In this document: positions 4,381 through 6,269 of the stretch, piece after piece
Numbering within the stretch: the stretch's first letter is position 1
Layout: each line of letters starts with the position of its first letter
Source of the DNA: Promethearchaeota archaeon
GTDB lineage: Archaea; Asgardarchaeota; Lokiarchaeia; Sigynarchaeales; SOKP01
Direction of reading: 5' to 3'
Assembly (NCBI GenBank): GCA_019057975.1
Contig: JAHLWJ010000267.1
Location: 1 to 6,269 of the forward strand
Length of the DNA stretch: 6,269 nt
The notes under the pieces: generated by a model
What the model was told of the DNA's origin: nothing
Databases searched by the model: none
The model's input: only the letters and a program-made list of their open reading frames with translations
Made by a program: the position numbers and the translations under genes

Positions 4381-6269
4381 TTGATACAAAAAGATTTAAT
4401 AGACAAATTAGATAAAGGAATATTATCCACGTCAGATTTAAATGAATATTATGAGATTTATACTAATATAGCAAACGAATCAGAATATATCCAAGAATTC
4501 TGTAAAGATTGGAATACCTTAATTTTTTTTAGTACCGAAAGCGAAACAGATCATTGGATTAAAATAGAAAACAACAAATTTTCCTTTGGAATGGGACAAA
4601 TTGATAATCCTGATGTAATTTATAAAATTACTGCATTTGAACTTTTAAAGATTTTATCATGGCATAATGATTATATTATTGCACTTCTTGGCGCTAGATT
4701 GGCAATTGAAGGTGATATTTCAGATTCAGATAAATATATTTGGATTGATTCAAAAATTCGGGGCAATATGTTAAGTATCATTAATAAAATCAAATCTAAT
4801 CACGAAGTTAAGGATAAATATACTTTATCTTATGAAGATTATCTTTTATTGCAGCAAAGACTTCGGTTAAAACTTGAGAAATTGAGTAGATTTAGAGAAA
4901 AACCATGGTTTAGTGAGAATCAAGAAAGCAAAGATTCTATTGGGCTCCGCATTGAACAACGAGCAAGGGAATATCCTGATAGAATCGCATTGTATTATGA
5001 AGAAGAAAAATATACTAATAAAGAATTCAATGAATGGATAAACAAGTACGCAAACTATTTTTTGAATGAAGTAGGATTAAAAAAAGGTGATATAGCTGTT
5101 GTTTTTCTTGAAAATCGGTCAGAGATAATGTTCGTAATTATAGCGATGGCAAAAATCGGTGTTATATCTTCATTGATCAATACAAGGCAACGGGATCAAA
5201 CCTTAATTCATTCCATAACTCATGCTCCTGGAAAAGTTTTTATTATTGGGGAAGAATTAATTGATCCATTTTTAGAAATTCAATCAAGATTAGACCTATC
5301 ACAAGATCAATTACAAAACCTCTATTTTGTTCCAGATAAAGGGAAAATAACCACACCAGAAGGATTTATTAATTTAAAGGAAGGAATTACAGATTCTCAA
5401 ATAGAAAACCCTCCAACAACTCCAAAAATACGGTTAAAAATACCCTATTCATATATTTTCACTTCAGGAACAACAGGTTTGCCTAAAGCAGCAATAATCA
5501 CCAACGCTCATACGATAGGATCTGCTTTCCACTGGGCATATAACGTTATGGATATGACACCAGACGACGTAACTTATATAACTACACCATTATTTCATTC
5601 AAACGCCATTAACATAGGTTTTGCATCAGCATTAGGTGGTGGGGGTGCAATGGCGATCAGACGTAAGTTTTCAGCAAGCAACTTCTTAAAGGATGCACGA
5701 AAGTATGGTTGTACTGCTTTTAATTACGTTGGTGAGATATGCCGCTACTTATATAACCAACCTCCTAAGGAAGATGATAGAGACCATCCAATAGTTAAGT
5801 GCGCCGGGAATGGTATTAAACCAGAATTTTGGATGGATTTTAAGAATAGGTTTGGGATTGAAAAAATTCATGAACAGTATGGTGCAACTGAAAGGTTTAT
5901 CCCTCATTTTGCTAATATCTTTAATCTTGATAAAACTGTTGGAATCTCCGGAGGCTCCTATGCAATGATTAAGTTTGATGTGGAGAATGATGAGCCCATG
6001 CGGGATAAAAATAATCATATGATTAAAGTAGAACCCGGGGAGATTGGATTATTACTTGGACAGGTCGATCCAAAATCCTTCTACATGTATAAAGATAAGA
6101 AGGCTACTGAGAAGAAAGTTTTTCGAGATGTTTTTATTGATGGCGATGCGTGGGTAAATTCGGGAGATTTATTAAGAGATATAGGATTTAGACATGCGAT
6201 GTTCGCAGATCGTTTAGGAGATACTTATAGATGGAAAGGGGAAAATGTCTCAACAGAAGAAATGGAAAT
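4381..6269 (+). CDS. SCP2 lipid-binding domain fused to a FATP/ACSVL-type very-long-chain acyl-CoA synthetase (3' end cut by window)
   Basis: The frame is open for 629 codons, with no stop before the window ends. Residues about 20-115 form an SCP2 sterol-carrier fold (HWIKIENNKFSFGMGQ, NPDVIYKITAFELLKIL, ALLGARLAIEGDISDSDKY). A charged, probably helical linker follows at about 120-165. From about 167 it is an acyl-CoA synthetase that would make fatty acyl-AMP and then acyl-CoA. SSLINTRQRD is FATP-like, and the ATP loop is YIFTSGTTGLPK (358-369). YGATE lies at 500-504, and the ribose-binding Asp596 is in SGDLL. DRLGDTYRWKGENVSTEEM (610-628) is the very-long-chain signature. The C-terminal lid with the catalytic lysine lies beyond the edge, leaving about 100-120 residues unseen. 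SCP2 may present a lipid or acyl chain to the ligase (inference). The start is TTG. Chain length and substrate are unknown. The gene is divergent from the esterase. Confidence 0.93.
   Translation, partial: MIQKDLIDKLDKGILSTSDLNEYYEIYTNIANESEYIQEFCKDWNTLIFFSTESETDHWIKIENNKFSFGMGQIDNPDVIYKITAFELLKILSWHNDYIIALLGARLAIEGDISDSDKYIWIDSKIRGNMLSIINKIKSNHEVKDKYTLSYEDYLLLQQRLRLKLEKLSRFREKPWFSENQESKDSIGLRIEQRAREYPDRIALYYEEEKYTNKEFNEWINKYANYFLNEVGLKKGDIAVVFLENRSEIMFVIIAMAKIGVISSLINTRQRDQTLIHSITHAPGKVFIIGEELIDPFLEIQSRLDLSQDQLQNLYFVPDKGKITTPEGFINLKEGITDSQIENPPTTPKIRLKIPYSYIFTSGTTGLPKAAIITNAHTIGSAFHWAYNVMDMTPDDVTYITTPLFHSNAINIGFASALGGGGAMAIRRKFSASNFLKDARKYGCTAFNYVGEICRYLYNQPPKEDDRDHPIVKCAGNGIKPEFWMDFKNRFGIEKIHEQYGATERFIPHFANIFNLDKTVGISGGSYAMIKFDVENDEPMRDKNNHMIKVEPGEIGLLLGQVDPKSFYMYKDKKATEKKVFRDVFIDGDAWVNSGDLLRDIGFRHAMFADRLGDTYRWKGENVSTEEME

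Noticed and set aside
5749..6018. Minus-strand frame of 89 codons inside the acyl-CoA synthetase
   Set aside because: It is antisense to the region holding the YGATE motif of a clearly coding frame and resembles nothing known.
1..6269. CRISPR array, insertion sequence, tRNA or defence system
   Set aside because: No regularly spaced repeats, transposase frames, terminal repeats or cloverleaf sequences were seen; nearly all of the window is explained by four metabolic genes.

Overview
The window is AT-rich and densely coded. It holds four protein genes: three on the minus strand and one on the plus strand that runs off the right edge. The features suggest an anaerobic archaeon, possibly of the Asgard (Lokiarchaeota-like) group. 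They include a four-cluster ferredoxin/molybdopterin oxidoreductase pair, short leaders with Shine-Dalgarno sites, TATA-like boxes about 45-50 bases ahead of the starts, a TTG start, lysine-rich proteins, and an SCP2 lipid-binding domain joined to a eukaryote-like very-long-chain acyl-CoA synthetase. This assignment is inferred from gene style and content. No rRNA or other marker gene is present, and an AT-rich anaerobic bacterium is not excluded.

Layout, left to right. Positions 1-34 lie downstream of the ferredoxin gene and may contain the first codons of another minus-strand gene. Positions 35-592 (minus) encode a DmsB-like protein with sixteen cysteines for four [4Fe-4S] clusters. Positions 589-2886 (minus) encode the DmsA-like catalytic molybdopterin subunit. 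The two genes overlap by four bases (ATGA) and form a translationally coupled pair, A then B. An 85-base gap (2887-2971) with a possible promoter separates them from the upstream gene at 2972-4273 (minus), a two-domain Fes-type (enterochelin-esterase-like) alpha/beta hydrolase. A 107-base divergent intergenic region (4274-4380) contains two opposed TATA-like boxes in a perfect inverted repeat. From 4381 to the right edge, the plus strand encodes an N-terminal SCP2 domain fused to a FATP/ACSVL-type acyl-CoA synthetase. That gene is cut by the window edge before its last 100 or so residues.

How the genes may work together (inference): the synthetase would activate long-chain or branched acids for beta-oxidation or lipid remodelling. 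The esterase could release an acid from an ester. The molybdenum/iron-sulfur enzyme could dispose of or supply electrons. Neither Mo-pathway subunit has a visible Tat signal, so that enzyme is probably cytoplasmic, unlike classical DMSO reductase. Only the A-B pair is firmly an operon. The link between the other genes rests on adjacency alone. I saw no CRISPR array, insertion sequence, tRNA, rRNA or riboswitch, and no non-coding stretch exceeds about 110 bases.
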